From Odontocerum albicorne (Eukaryota; Arthropoda; Insecta; Trichoptera; Odontoceridae): a DNA stretch of 64,000 nt. Below the pieces are notes generated by a model, which saw nothing but the letters and a program-made list of their open reading frames with translations, was not told where the DNA came from and searched no databases. The stretch is from positions 5,041,366-5,105,365 of the forward strand of contig OX463846.1 in the NCBI GenBank assembly GCA_949825065.1, written 5' to 3'. Positions 42,926 to 55,322 of the stretch are shown here, one piece after another. The position numbers were made by a program, and so were the translations under genes. The stretch's first letter is position 1. Every line of letters begins with the position of its first letter.

Positions 42926-42980
42926 ATGACGGTATAACCCTACCGGTTTCAAGGCTTTCACCTCATCTTCAGGGGAGCGT
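42926..42980 (-). ncRNA. Hammerhead ribozyme-like motif of the GIY-YIG element
   Basis: Minus strand: CTGAAGA (42972-42966, one change from CTGATGA), stem II AGGT/GCCT with a GAAA loop, GAAAC, CGGTAGG, GTT, with a GTC at 42930-42928 as an alternative cleavage triplet. Its place directly after the endonuclease fits the terminal repeats of Penelope-like elements, where hammerheads are known. Confidence 0.45.
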
Positions 42981-43058
42981 AAACAAGACTAAATGCTGTT
43001 CGGACTGGCACCGACATAGACACTTCAACGGTTGGAGGTGGGAGGGGTGAGGGGAAGG

Positions 43059-43400
43059 CTAGGTATAATTTCGGCCAGGAGCGGGGAGATTTTGGGGAAA
43101 TAAACTATTCAACAGATGCTCCGATTGGTATACTGACTTAGAAATTTCTAGGGCCTCCAATCTGTCCAATTTATTTCCGTTGCCGCTAATATGTAAGAAT
43201 TTGGCATCATCGATAGAAAAAGTATGATTCTCACGGTGACAATGATTAGCCATTTCAGAATAAATTAGAGGATTTGTTAAAGCAGATTGGTGTTCACGAA
43301 ATCTCTTTTCAAAAGATCTTCCTGTCTTTCCTATATAGAAATTATCACAGTCAGCACATAAAAGTTTATACACACCGCTGTTGCTATTTTTGGTTATTTC
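43059..43400 (-). CDS. GIY-YIG endonuclease domain of a Penelope-like element (fragment)
   Basis: The frame reads EITKNSNSGVYKLLCADC, then NFYIGKTGRSFEKRFREHQS and ends after LNSLFPQNLPAPGRNYT with a stop. SGVYKLLC..C is the GIY part and FYIGKT the YIG part, 11 residues apart. The Arg in KRFREH and the Cys pair before the YIG motif are typical of Penelope-like endonucleases, which nick the target before reverse transcription. The frame is open into 43425 but the reverse transcriptase is lost, so the domain is a relic, though undamaged. The 105-codon part from GTG 43373 has no ATG; a separate start is not implied. Confidence 0.88.
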   Translation of the reverse strand, partial: EITKNSNSGVYKLLCADCDNFYIGKTGRSFEKRFREHQSALTNPLIYSEMANHCHRENHTFSIDDAKFLHISGNGNKLDRLEALEISKSVYQSEHLLNSLFPQNLPAPGRNYT

Positions 43401-43639
43401 ATTTGATATATTTTTTATAAATAGAATGAAAAAAAAAAGTGGAATAAAGTGTTTGTTAAAAATAAATTACAATGTCTTTAAACCTCCACAACGTTAATGC
43501 CTTAACTATAAACAACGAAATAACGAATGATGAAATATTCACAAAAAATAATATATTCAAGTAGATAAGAATGTATAACAAGTTTAGGAAGGCCTTGAAT
43601 AACATGGTTCAACCAAGTTAGTGAAATAAAAAAAAAGAG

Positions 43640-43765
43640 GGAATTCTACTTTTAAAATAGCAGAGTATGCATGATGAGGTGGATGGACGTGGAAGAATGA
43701 AGTAGAGATCTGTTCTCTTTGCCTACCCCATTAGTGATATGGTACGATGGTAATGATGATGATCT
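43640..43765 (+). pseudogene. LINE family D 3' end, short sense copy
   Basis: GTGGATGGACGTGGAAGAAT, GATCTGTTCTCTTTGCCTAC and CCCATTAGTGATATGGTACG match the sense direction of the family's end. It is followed by a different LINE's 3' end. Confidence 0.6.
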
Positions 43766-43815
43766 TGACGTTTGCCAAATGGGTGCGGATATTTTAACCC
43801 TCATTTCCAATGACC

Positions 43816-43882
43816 GAGCGGAGTGGAAGAGGAGATGCAGATATTTGCTGCTAACCAATCCCTAGGATTGAAACTGAAGAAA
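43816..43882 (+). repeat. 3' end of the LINE found at 7300-8112
   Basis: GACCGAGCGGAGTGGAAGAG, GAGATGCAG and GCTAACCAATCCCTAGGATT, then GAAACTGAAGAAAATTT, match 8047-8125 closely. Strong 5' truncation. Confidence 0.85.
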
Positions 43883-43929
43883 ATTTCCAATAAATCGTGT
43901 CATATATCATCCTTAATTTATAATTGTTT

Positions 43930-44000
43930 AAATATTTATTTATTTGACACTTCATTATAAAAACAATCTGGTGGACCTATTACCGGGTGGCTATTTAATT
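43930..44000 (-). repeat. Short copy of the 1-295 repeat tail
   Basis: TTTATTTATTTGACACTTC, AACAATCTGGTGGACCTATT and ACCGGGTGGCTA correspond to 56400-56460, decayed. Confidence 0.55.
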
Positions 44001-44581
44001 CAATCATTCATGTATGAATTGCTAAGATTCAAATCATCAGGGACTTAAGAATAAGTCGTTTAGTTGAGGTAGATCGACCTATAGACCGAACTATTATATC
44101 TCGATCAGTCTTTTTGAATGACTGGTCAAATAGCCTGAAATTGTCTTGTGAACAATCTTGTTGCATTTATGCAATCAAGAGGCTAGTGAATATAACTGTT
44201 TTGAGAGAAGTTGAGAGAAAATTATGGCGTGGGCGTCAGGGTGATCTTAGTTTACTCAACAGTGTTAGAAAAACAAATAAATGTTAAAGGAAAAATCAAA
44301 TAACCTTTAAAACATTAATCAACATGTTTCGTTTAACTTGTATTGAATGTGATATGAAAAATTGAACAACATTGCGTTACTTACATTTTTTATATTTGAT
44401 TTGGGTACACAAACATTTATAATTTTTTTTAAATTGATATATTTTTGTGTAATTTAACGCATAATTTTGTATTCTCGTTCCACTTTTGTGAGATTTTATT
44501 TTTCTAATTAAGGATTGTAAAGTTGATTGCTATATTTTTATAAATTCAGTGCTGTTCTATACAATTAGCATTTTCATGCAA

Positions 44582-44850
44582 CATATTTTGTATTATATTA
44601 TAAGATACTCGTATATGTATTTTGTATTATAACATACACGTTTATTTATTTTGTATTATAACATGCATGTATATGTATTTTGTATTATAATATACACGTA
44701 TATGTATTTTGTATTATAACAAACACGTATATGTATTATAACATACACGTATACGCATTTTGTATTATAAAATACACGTATATGTATTTTGTATTATAAC
44801 ATACACGTATATGTATTTTGTTTTATAACATACACGTTTATGTATTTTGA
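44582..44850 (+). repeat. 27-bp tandem array, about 9-10 units
   Basis: Unit TATGTATTTTGTATTATAAC plus ATACACG, with scattered changes and some shortened units. The G+C is confined to ACACG. Confidence 0.88.
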
Positions 44851-44859
44851 TGTGTTTTT

Positions 44860-47800
44860 TTAAGATATTGATACGTTGTATTTTGTTTTATAATTCTTAT
44901 TATAATATGTAAAGGGCACTTAAGTGCCGTTTATTTTGTGAGTAAATATATCTTTCATTCATTTCTAAAAACCGAATATTTAATTGTCCAATAGGAAAAA
45001 CATGAGATCATAATTATAAAATACATGATCGCTTATAATTCTTCCAAAAATGTTCATTTCTCGCAAAACATTTTTTTTAAACACTTCTTGACAATAATTC
45101 AAAGAATTGTAAATGTCAGTTTCTTAGTTCTTTTTTTCCAACAATACTTTCAGCGCGCCCAAGAAACCAGGCATGGCCTCACCATAAAGCAGGCATAACC
45201 ATGCCGCGTGCGTAAAAGTGTAAAATGAATTGTTAAAATATTCCCCAACTAAATAGATTCGACCAACGTATACTCGTACCAACGTGGGAAAGTTTATCAA
45301 AAATGATACGTGGCAAATATATGAAGGTCACATGCATTAAAATTGAAATATGGATCTCTTTAGTGAAATTAATATATCCGATGGTAGCGTTATGTTATTA
45401 TTCTATGGTTGCAAAGGCATGGAAATCGGTATGGCAGTGTGCGGACTGGTGTTATCTCACTCAGAATTAAGTTACTATTTATTTATATTTTCAACTACTG
45501 AGACAGTTTCATATGGAATAATCATTCATTATTTTCAGCTTTTTAATACTACACCCATTGTATTTATAGGATTAAAATCGAAGCATCCTATGCAGTAACG
45601 AAATCACTAGATGTCCTCCAAAGCTGTATGGCAGACAGAAAATGGAGGTAGCCAATTTCCTCACATATCAAAACTTATCGGGCCTTTACTAATACATCGG
45701 GTGTACAAGTGTAACAACCGCAAAATGATAGTCATAGGGGTGCCCTCACTCAGCATTGTACAGAAAAAGGGCAGATGAAGATAAATATTTTTTTTGTATA
45801 AAAAGCTACGCAATAGTCGTTAAATATTTGCTTAAAAGTGTTCGCGGTTTGCTCATTTCAACTAGAACTCTAAATTAAATCACGTTTTATTTTGTTTTGA
45901 ATGTGTTTCCCCTAAAAGACTTCTTCAAAAAGAAAAAAAAGTATAAAATATTAATTTATACTGAAAGCTTTTTCAAAGAAATAGCTTTCAAAAGTCCTTT
46001 AAAAAATAAGAAGTCAAAAATGTATCAAAAACACACAGTCTCCTGTTTTGGCTAAGTTCTAATAGCGGCAAGACACGCCAGTTTTTGTTTAAAAAGCAAG
46101 AGTTTAACTTTAAAGTGATTCCTAATTAACCCCCCCAAAAGAAATTTGGCGATATCGACGAAGTTCTTAATTTTTATAAACAGCTCAAGTATCACTTTTT
46201 CTTTTTTGTACAATAATTTGGAGTTATTTTGAAAAATAAAAGTTGAATTTAAGAGGAAGATACCTTCGGAGAAAAATGTTTACAGTTAAAAAATACATTT
46301 TTACTGTCAAATCGATAAATGAAAGTGGAACACTATAAAAGTATGGTTTAAGTTGACAGTCATGCCCATCATTTACTTTGTTATCATGTTAGTATAATTT
46401 TTTATAATGTTTTTTTATTGTATAACATTACTTATGGAACAATGATAAATTTTATTTGATGTTGAATATTTAAATAATTTTTTATCAAAAAGATAATTTG
46501 AATATTGAATTAAAATGAAATAAGAAATAAATATTCTGTAATCCAAAGAAGTTTTTACGGCTTACATTAAAAAACGAGCAAAATATTTCTTTTTATGTTT
46601 GTTTTAAAGGCAGCCAGAGTTTTTCATGCAGATGGTAAGCCACATCGTGTTCGCTTTGAAGAAGACAAATGTAAATAGGAAAGGTGAAGAAGGCTTGTTT
46701 AGTGCTTTTAACGTCTCGCAGAAAGTTAGTGGTTTACAAAGAGAAGGAACTCAATATATATATATACATTTCGTTTTGAGATATATTTATTTAAAATTTG
46801 TAAAACGGGGCTAATTTTATAGAATTTTTACAATGTATCATATTAATATACAATAAATAGGAATCACATAAATTAAAAACTTAAGGTACTCTTTTAAAAT
46901 AGCTCGTTTTTGAAAAAATTGAAATGTCTCTTCGGAAATATTGAATTAAACGTGAGTTGTCAAAAGTTTTCGGAAAACAAAACTCTCTGTTTTTATAAAA
47001 AAAAGTTTCACTGCAGTTATTTTTTTTTCATACACTTTCCAAAAATGAGGGTTAGATGTAACTTTTGAAAGATAAATATGGTTTAATTTTCAATTGAAAT
47101 GCGTTTATATGGAAACAAACATTATATAGGAAAAAAGATAATCGGTTACTTGACTGAATTAAAAAATAAGAATGTATTGAGAAACAGTAAAGGTGATTGA
47201 AGTGCTGTGTTTCTTAGGTTTTCTATTTTGAAGATGTATGATATTATTTAGGTTGCCAATTATTTAATATAGATCTCTGTTTATATCTCTGATCTCTGAT
47301 TTACACTATTTTGAAGCACAATGGACAATTATAAGTGAGTTCAAGACCGATGTTAAGGGTGAAAAAAGCACATTGATGTAGTTTTAACATGTTGAATAGA
47401 TGGATAACGAAAGACTGACTAAATAAAACTATAATGCGAAGTAAGGTTTAAGTACAACTGATCTTAACTAAATGATTTTAGATGAAAATGGAATATTGGA
47501 AACAGAAGAAGCAGTATAAGAAGATGTGAAGGATGCGAAGGAAGTATTTTGAAACGGAAAAACTTGGCGTTTTGTCTTCTCTGCCTGCCTGCCTCAACTG
47601 GGAAATGGCGTGGTTGAATGTATGTATGAAGTACCATCGTTACGAACATATCGTTTTTTCTAGTTTTCCTTTTCTATTAAAAATTTTGTTTTTCTCTCTG
47701 ATAATTTACTCCAAATATATTACAATATTTAAAAAGAAATAATCTGGCAAGGATCCCGAGCTATTAAAAATATAACGTTCCTGGTTTTGTAGTGCTGATG

Positions 47801-48860
47801 ACCCTTCTTATTAGATTTTTGTTGACCGTACATCCATTAAAGAAAACCATACTCGTAAAGTGCTTGCTGGATGCAATTTTGTAAATGCTGCGGTTTAACT
47901 CCACGACCACGTAATGTTTAACCTTTTCTCGGTAAAATTTATGAAAGAGGTTTTAGGTGTATGCAGTTTTCATCTCCATACACTAACTGATTTTCACAAC
48001 TTGTTAAACAACACGGTTAGTGTAAGAATATATATGAAATTTGGCAAATGTAAGAAAGCTTTTACATTGTTTAGGTTAAAGACAAATTTATTTAACAGAT
48101 TATTTTTAATTTTTTTTTCGTTCTTGAATAGTTCAGATTCCGCAATGAAGTTGGTTCACAGAAAAAAAAAACACTTGTTATTTTTTTACAATTAAAGTTT
48201 TGATTTTATGTAATTTTTTATTGCAAGGTATGGAATTTTTTATAACAAAGCGTCCGCTATTTATTAATTTTTCATTATTAAAAATAAATTAACATTACAC
48301 GACACGTGGCCTTTTTTATATTATGCATAGAAGGAAGAAAAAATATTTGTTTATTTTACATTTAATATAAGTGTAACCAATTACACCAAATAACAAGAAA
48401 ACAAATATATATATATAAATAATAAATATAGCATAATGACAACATGAATAATGTTACTCACACTTTCCTGTCAAGTAACTCAGTTACATCTAAAAAGTTT
48501 AAAGAGTTTAATTCTCAATGAATTCATCGAAATGTGAAAGATATCGATATCAGAAGATTCATTTAACAAGATCAATCCGTGTGCACGTAATGCTGCTCTT
48601 AGCTCAATTCGTGAACACGGCTCCGAAAAATCTGAATTCACTATGGCGTAAATAATTTTCCGGTACATTAAACAAAAGTCTGTGAATCATCAAATGGTTT
48701 GTTATATTTTTCGTTAACAATTTATAAGTGTGCATATAACTCTTTTAATACTTAATGGGTAATATAAAATATGAGCATAGTAGAGGTAGAGGTAAAAGGT
48801 TTATGTCTGGTTAACAAACCTTTTTCCTAAGGTAAAGTAGACTGATATGTTTTGATTAAT
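44860..48860. other. Four kilobases without a recognised element
   Basis: AT-rich DNA, no matched repeats. 45150-45210 is mildly GC-rich. A candidate terminal exon is at 46610-46678 (see findings). Many long T and A runs. It is the longest stretch in the window without a transposon I can name. Confidence 0.45.
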
Positions 48861-48872
48861 AAACATATATAC

Positions 48873-50465
48873 CATAGATTCCAAAACTTATTTGACTCGA
48901 CACCCATTTTTCAACGTCAATATTTTTCATCGCCCACCTTTGGAAAACTGTATTTCTATTTAAGATAATAGTAAATAGTAAGCGTATCTATGCGTATTTT
49001 TTTATATTCACCAATATATTCATGTAACATGTGAATTTTTATAATTTCACATAGGAAGTTTGGAAATGAAATAATTTTGAATTGAATTTATCAAGTTATT
49101 TAACACTTGCCGTACGGTGATAGGACGCGAGTGACCAGGACTTATATTTAATTTAATTTCTCTAAATATACTGATTGCAGGGTCTTCATACTTTATGTAT
49201 TCCTCATCAAAACCTCTATGATATGAATGATCTCATTACAAAATAAAAACATTCATGAATATCAACAGAAATAATTATTTTGAATTAAATCGAGGACCGG
49301 CGTGTCCGTGTGTGTATTGGATAACGTCAGTGTGTGTGTGTTGGGTAGTAAAGAACCAGGTTATTCTGCAATGTTTGTCAAACACCTGTGTGTTTAGTAC
49401 ATATAATAGAAACAAAAGCTATTTCGTGCCCCAATTGCGATAACTTTCTCCACAGGATTAAACTTTGATTATAGGTTTGTCCTATTTTCTAATTTTTTGT
49501 AGTGTTTATATTTTCCAAATTGCATATTGAATTGATTTGAATTTGGTATTTGTTTTTATATTATTATTTTTGAATTTATATATTCATTTTATATTTTGTT
49601 AATATGTTATTGATTGTCTTAATTCGAATTTTATTTTTATTGCTAAAAAAATACACGGTGCATTTTATTGTATTATTTTATTTAAAAAAAATTAAACGGT
49701 TGGAAATCCCTATTACGCATACGCAGATACAGTGGGGATAATGATATCTGTGCGCACCATAATTGTCACTGTACAAATGGAATTCCTATAGAAATGTCGT
49801 CTCTCTATTTCAGCTCTTATTTTATAATTTCTTGCACTTATTTTATATTATTCGACGTTTTAATGCATAATAAAATGATTTCTATAGCTAATTACAAAAA
49901 ATAACCTAGCAGATTTTGCATAATTTTAATTTAAAACATACATTTTTTACTGTACACTTAGAGTCCAACAACGTGGCTGGCGGGATTTTTTTAGCACAGT
50001 TGATAAAATAAAAGAAAAAAAATATACACTTATAAACAAAAAAAATTATAATTATTCTAACTCTAATTTCAAAAAAAAAAGTAAAATCAATATAAACATT
50101 TAATGAGAAGGATGAGCCTGGTGTTGTGCTATGAATTTGTCAATATTAGGAATTTGTCAGAAATTAGTGTTGTACCATTTTTTGTGACTGTGGATTACTT
50201 ATCTAAGTGCCCATACCTGGAAAAAGGGTTAAAGCGGCTATTTTAATATACTCTAAAACGCATTATATTTCATGCAAAAAATATTTGCTTCACATATAAT
50301 ATAAAATGCTCAAAACATTTTTACTCGACATTATTTTTTCAACAATCTGTTATTGCCTATTTGACTCCTCACATCGCCCACCAAATTCTCCCGAAGCCAG
50401 TATTGCCCACCAAGATTCCTTCATCGCCCACAAGTGGGCAATATTGCCCAGTTTGGGAACCTATG
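48873..50465. mobile_element. hAT element 1, non-autonomous (1593 bp)
   Basis: Left end CATAGATTCCAAAACT and right end, as reverse complement, CATAGGTTCCCAAACT (14 of 16). The flanks are ATATATAC (48865-48872) and ATATAGAC (50466-50473), 7 of 8, with TA in the middle as in the nnnTAnnn targets of Buster-type hATs. The right subterminal region repeats GCCCACC / GTGGGC phrases. The interior is AT-rich and has no transposase. Confidence 0.8.
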
Positions 50466-50473
50466 ATATAGAC

Positions 50474-51535
50474 CAGTGGTCCCCAACCTTTTTGTCGCCG
50501 CGGACCGGTCAACGTTTCATAATTTTACCGCGGCCCACTGGGGGGGAGGGGGGGGGACACATTGAATGTAGTTTTTTTTTAAATTTAATAACAATATATT
50601 TGTACAATATATAATAATAACATTTACAACTGTGGTACATAAGTTATAGTGACAAATAATAGTAGAGAAAACACAAGGTTTGTGGGAAAAATGAAGAAAA
50701 AATATATAATAACAATGAAGGATTATTAAGTTTCAGATAATTTTTTGATTTTATTTTGGATTCATGGGTATTTTCAATATTTTTAAGGTTGAAAGTATTT
50801 TTTTCCAAGATAGAGAAAATAATTTTGAGAATGCTTAGGGTTTAATATCGGGATTTTAATGTTATTCTGATATCTTGCAGATATATTAACTTGAAAGTTA
50901 TTTATCTATTTTCTTTAAAAGTTTTGATGTTGAAGTTTTATGTGTTTTGATTTAATATTTTTAATTGAATCGTGTTTAAACATGCCTTCAAAACAAAATA
51001 CAGTTACCCCTTAACAATGAATAAAAACATATTTAATATTTTAACTTAATGCTAAATCAATGAGAACCCTGAGCTTGCTTTATTGAAACGAGATGGTTCC
51101 ATCTGGGGGTAATAGGAGATTGTGACACCCGAAGTGTCTCGCTTATGCCCAGTTTATTTCTTTGTTTTGTTTTGGTTGCTGTCAGAAAAACTGTAGAAAA
51201 CTGCAGAAAGCCCCGCTTCACATAGATAGGATGTCGGAAATGGCAATAGGGATTTTAGTGCTGTGGTGACAATCTCAGGGTATTCCGATATGACTCTAAT
51301 CCAGAACACCGACAGAGTTGTTGTCTCGAACAGGTATTGTCGGAAGGTCGGTGGTAACTTAGCGAGAAGGGGTTTTCAATGAAATCATTATTTTAAGCTA
51401 TAATTAAGTTTTATTGGGTATGTTCGATTTTTCAAAAGTAATTTTGATTTTTAAGCAGGCCCGCCCTTGCGCGGCCCAGTACCATTTGGTCCACGGCCCG
51501 GTACCGGGCCGCGCCCCGGGGGTTGGGGACCACTG
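50474..51535. mobile_element. hAT element 2, non-autonomous (1062 bp)
   Basis: Both ends are CAGTGGTCCCCAACC, perfectly inverted over 15 bases, followed by GC-rich subterminal DNA (CCGCGGACCGGT, GGCCCGGTACCGGGCCGC). The 8-bp duplication ATATAGAC (50466-50473 and 51536-51543) is perfect. No transposase. The interior contains CAGAAAAACTGTAGAAAACTG and is otherwise AT-rich. Confidence 0.93.
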
Positions 51536-51544
51536 ATATAGACA

Positions 51545-52550
51545 GTCGATACAGTTCTACATAAAAAATTTTTTTTTTACTAAACGAATTAATCAAATTA
51601 ACTTCTTCGTACCGTAAATATTTTTAACATTTTGACCATTTCAGCATTTTTAAAATCTACCACTTAAATCGTCTTTCAGCTCCATAGTTATTATTTCCTG
51701 TAAAATTTATTCCCACTTTGATGTGAAATATGAGAAAACATTTGACAGTTTTAAAAGAGAGGTCTTGACAAAATGCGGTCCAGCAGTAGCGAGGGTTTCA
51801 TCCCTGAAATATTTCATCCTCCTCTCGCGTTTGTCTTTGACAGGACTTTTATATTTATACCCGTGTGCGCTTATTTTTGGCGTAGACGCTAATATATTAG
51901 TTGATTAAATACTTGAATATGTAATTTTAATCTTTTCAAGCTCGTTGTTTTTTATATTATCAAAACAGTTAAATTTAACTTTGTTTTAAATTCATTATTT
52001 GCATTTAAAACTTAATTATAACTTAATAAAATAAAACCAATGCGCTTGCTGGCCTTACTTATTCAAGAATACTTTTTCTTAAAACACAATTGAAAATATC
52101 ATTACGTACAATAATTGTGTGGGTTAAGTCAGCTGTCTCAGAAAACGCATATTGCTAAGCGGAACGGTTCATATAAAGCAAAGTTTAGGAAGCACTTGAA
52201 GAAGACCTCCTTTGAAATGTGCTATCAAAATTTATGATGTTATACGACCACTGCTTACATACACTACACCTAAAATTGAATGTATTACTGCCACTAAAGT
52301 AATTTTGATTTCAAAATATTTAAAATCTATAAAGATCAACATGTGCGCTCATGAAACGAATTCAACATGGATACTTTCGATTATGTAGTTCAAACTGAGA
52401 AATATTTTATCGTTTATTTTATTATTATGAACATAAATTGAATTAAAATACATTCCAATATCTTTTTCTAGTTAATTGTAAATTAAAAAAAGTTCATTTT
52501 TATGTTAGGTTATTTATAATGAAGTATTTTCAAGATTAAACTTGATTTTT
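51545..52550. other. AT-rich stretch without a gene
   Basis: Only a short phrase at 52265-52295 (CTACACCTAAAATTGAATGT) resembles the start of the module at 37070. Nothing else recognised. Confidence 0.4.
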
Positions 52551-52555
52551 TTAGA

Positions 52556-52688
52556 GTTATGACAAACGACTGACATTAGACGATACGACTGCCGTTTCGA
52601 CTAGTGTTGTTTCACGTCGACTTATGTTGTGACACGTTGACTAGTGTCGATAGCAGAGCCATGCTGTCACTGGTCGTTTGTCATAACC
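52556..52688. mobile_element. 133-bp foldback element
   Basis: TTATGACAAACGACTGACA at the left pairs with TGTCACTGGTCGTTTGTCATAA at the right with one small indel. The interior has repeated CGACTAGTGT and CACGT(C/T)GACT phrases. No target duplication was clear. Confidence 0.7.
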
Positions 52689-53019
52689 ATAAATGAATCG
52701 AGTCTCAAATAAATCTTGTTTAATCTGACCAATCCTTAATTATAAATATCCTAATATAACACTTACATACGAGTACATCCTTAATTCTCATATGGTATTC
52801 AGTCATTAGTTTTCTAGTGACATATTCTTCGCAGTGCGTAAATTTCTACACCTTATCATATCAATTTAGGAGGAAAATAAACAACAACCCATTTATGTTT
52901 TATCTCCATCATAAATATGATTTAGAAAAAAACACATCTATAGTAAATTGTATAAGTTCTTTTGGAGTGTTGTACTATGTGGTTTGGCTCATGATAACGA
53001 TGTTTCGAAAACTTTGCAA

Positions 53020-53540
53020 TTTCCATCTTGTGAGCTTGATTGTAGTTTTCATCTTGTGAGCTTGATTGTAGTTTTCATCTTGTGAGCTCGATAGTAGTTT
53101 TCATATTGTGAGCTTGATTGTAGTTTTCAACTTGTGAGCTTGATAGTAGTTTTCATCTTGTGAGCTTGATTGTAGTTTTCATCTTGTGAGTTTTTTTGTA
53201 GTTTTTATCTTGTGAGCTTGATTGTAGTTTTTTATCTTGTAAGCTTGATTGTAGTTTTCATATTGTGAGCTTGATTGTAGTTTTCATCTTGTGAGCTTGA
53301 TTGTAGTTTCCATCTTGTGAGCTTGATTGTAGTTTTCATCTTGTGAGCTTGATTGTAGTTTTTATCTTGTGAGCTTGATTGTAGTTTCCATCTTGTGAGC
53401 TTGATTGTCGTTTTTATCTTGTGAGCTTGATTGTAGTTTTTATCTAGTGAGCTTGATTGTAGTTTTCCTCTTGTGAGCTTGATTGTAGTTTTAGTATTGT
53501 GAGCTTGATTGTAGTTGTCATCTTGATAACTTGTTCCGCC
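53020..53540 (+). repeat. 26-bp tandem array, about 19 units
   Basis: Unit AGCTTGATTGTAGTTTTCAT plus CTTGTG, with single-base changes. On the minus strand a frame of 106 codons is open (three units give 26 residues). Without ATG context or relatives, I take it as a satellite. Confidence 0.92.
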
Positions 53541-53948
53541 GTAATTAGCCATATTTATTGGGTATAATAATTTTTTTTTTCTTAATTATGAAAAAGCAAA
53601 ATACTCTTACATATTTGATTTCCTATATTGCAATAAGAAATTGTATTTAAATGCCTGTTTTAATATGGGTATAATTATTATTAAATTAATATAATTTTAG
53701 GAAAAGGCTTTTTTATTTTGTATTTAAATCATTAATACAGTCAAAATATTTTTACTATCCAGACAATGTTTATTGATATAAGAATTAAAAAGATCAATAC
53801 AATTATATATACTCAGCATTTTGTGGGTAAACATATTCATGAATATTGATTTTCTTTCCTCAATAATTAATTAAACCTTGAAATCCACACTGCATTCACA
53901 TAAATACACATACAGTAAATTATCTAGGATTGCATAAACCAGCTAGAG

Positions 53949-54633
53949 AAGGGGTCGGCAAACTTTTTTCGTCAATGACCCGATCGTAAAAATTTTAGGC
54001 TCGACCAGAAAGAAAACTCCAGGATATTTGTACAGGTAATTCTATTTATATAAAAAAAAACAAGTTTTATATTTTTTTACCAGGCGGTGATAATATTTAT
54101 ACACATTTTGCTGACACACTTGAATGAAATATTTATATTTATTAATTAAGGTGTTATAGAAACCGTCAAAATTTTCGTATTATTGAACAAATGTAAAACA
54201 ATAATAATAATAAGCTCTACTAATGAAATTAATGTAATTGCTTTTTCTGAGTTTACATTTAATTGAAATGGGGTTCGAAGTTAGTACTTCCTATCATCCA
54301 AATTTATTGCAAATGGTCATACATTAATGCTGACCTGTATTGTGATTTTACGTACTTCATTTTTTAACATTAACATCTTTTTTTTGTAATAAATAATATT
54401 TTCTTGAAATAATTTTTTTGTTCACGACAAAATAATTTTATTTATCATAATTAAAGTATTACAATAAACTTAAACTAACTATGTTATAAATAAAACAATA
54501 TTACACATAAACAGTATGACTTAAACAATTTAACAAAACAAAACAGTGATATAGGTTATTATTAGCTCGTGGGCCGGATTAAAATAGGCATCGGGCCAGA
54601 TTTGGCCCGCGGGCCGTAGTTTGCTGGCCCCTG
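53949..54633. mobile_element. hAT element 3, non-autonomous (685 bp)
   Basis: Left end AAGGGGTCGGCAAACT (consensus would start CAG), right end as reverse complement CAGGGGCCAGCAAACT. The 8-bp flanks AGCTAGAG (53941-53948) and AGCAAGAG (54634-54641) match at 7 of 8. The right subterminal GGCCCGCGGGCC is a palindrome. No transposase. Confidence 0.85.
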
Positions 54634-54644
54634 AGCAAGAGGAT

Positions 54645-55300
54645 CAGTAAAAAACTCAACATTTTCGAAATATTATAAAGGATCCGATTTTTTTACTACC
54701 CCAGTTATTTTCCCGGTTAATGCAACCCCGGATAATTGAGAGTTTACTGTTCTAATGAATTAAACGTTATCACATAATAATCAACTAACTGCATCATCCT
54801 TATCAAAATTTTGTCCAAAAACCCTCATCTAAAAACTCAATATTAATCATTCACTCATACGCCCATGTGGAGACCTCTTAAAGCTCACCACACCTCATTA
54901 TTTTACGATCGTCTAGAAAATGAAAATAAAATTACGGTTAAATCTTTCATATAATTTATTCAATGAGTTTCGAGTAAATGTTTAGAAAATATCACTGATG
55001 TGAAAAAAATGTTTTGAAATTTTTCAACGAATTCAACAAAATAAATTTTCGTCTGTGTTAAATCAATTAAAGTGGATACGATTATTTATGTAACTTTTTG
55101 TTTGATCAATCGCCTGAAAATTCTTTTGAATGTGATATTATGCATTGAATGTTCATTAATTTAATCACTTATGAAAAAACTTCATTGATAAGGTATTGTT
55201 TTATTTCAATGCATATTTATTTTCCAATTTTTATAAAGTGTACAGTATTTCAATACAATTATAATTATTAAGACAAGAGGTCAAATAAAATAAGATTTAT
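54645..55300. other. AT-rich stretch without a gene
   Basis: Nothing recognised. Confidence 0.4.
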
Positions 55301-55322
55301 GGCGTGTAGTTCTGTGTCTAAA

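Larger units (their letters stand above)
42895..43515 (-). mobile_element. Penelope-like element, 5'-truncated, with inverted ends
   Basis: Left end AACAAACACTGTTTATTCC and right end GGAATAAAGTGTTTGTT are inverted, and the right end continues into ACAATGTCTTTAAACCTCC. Between them, on the minus strand, lie a GIY-YIG frame (43400-43059) and a hammerhead-like end (42980-42926). Reverse transcriptase is missing. Partial inverted terminal repeats and truncation are typical of Penelope-like insertions. Confidence 0.85.
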
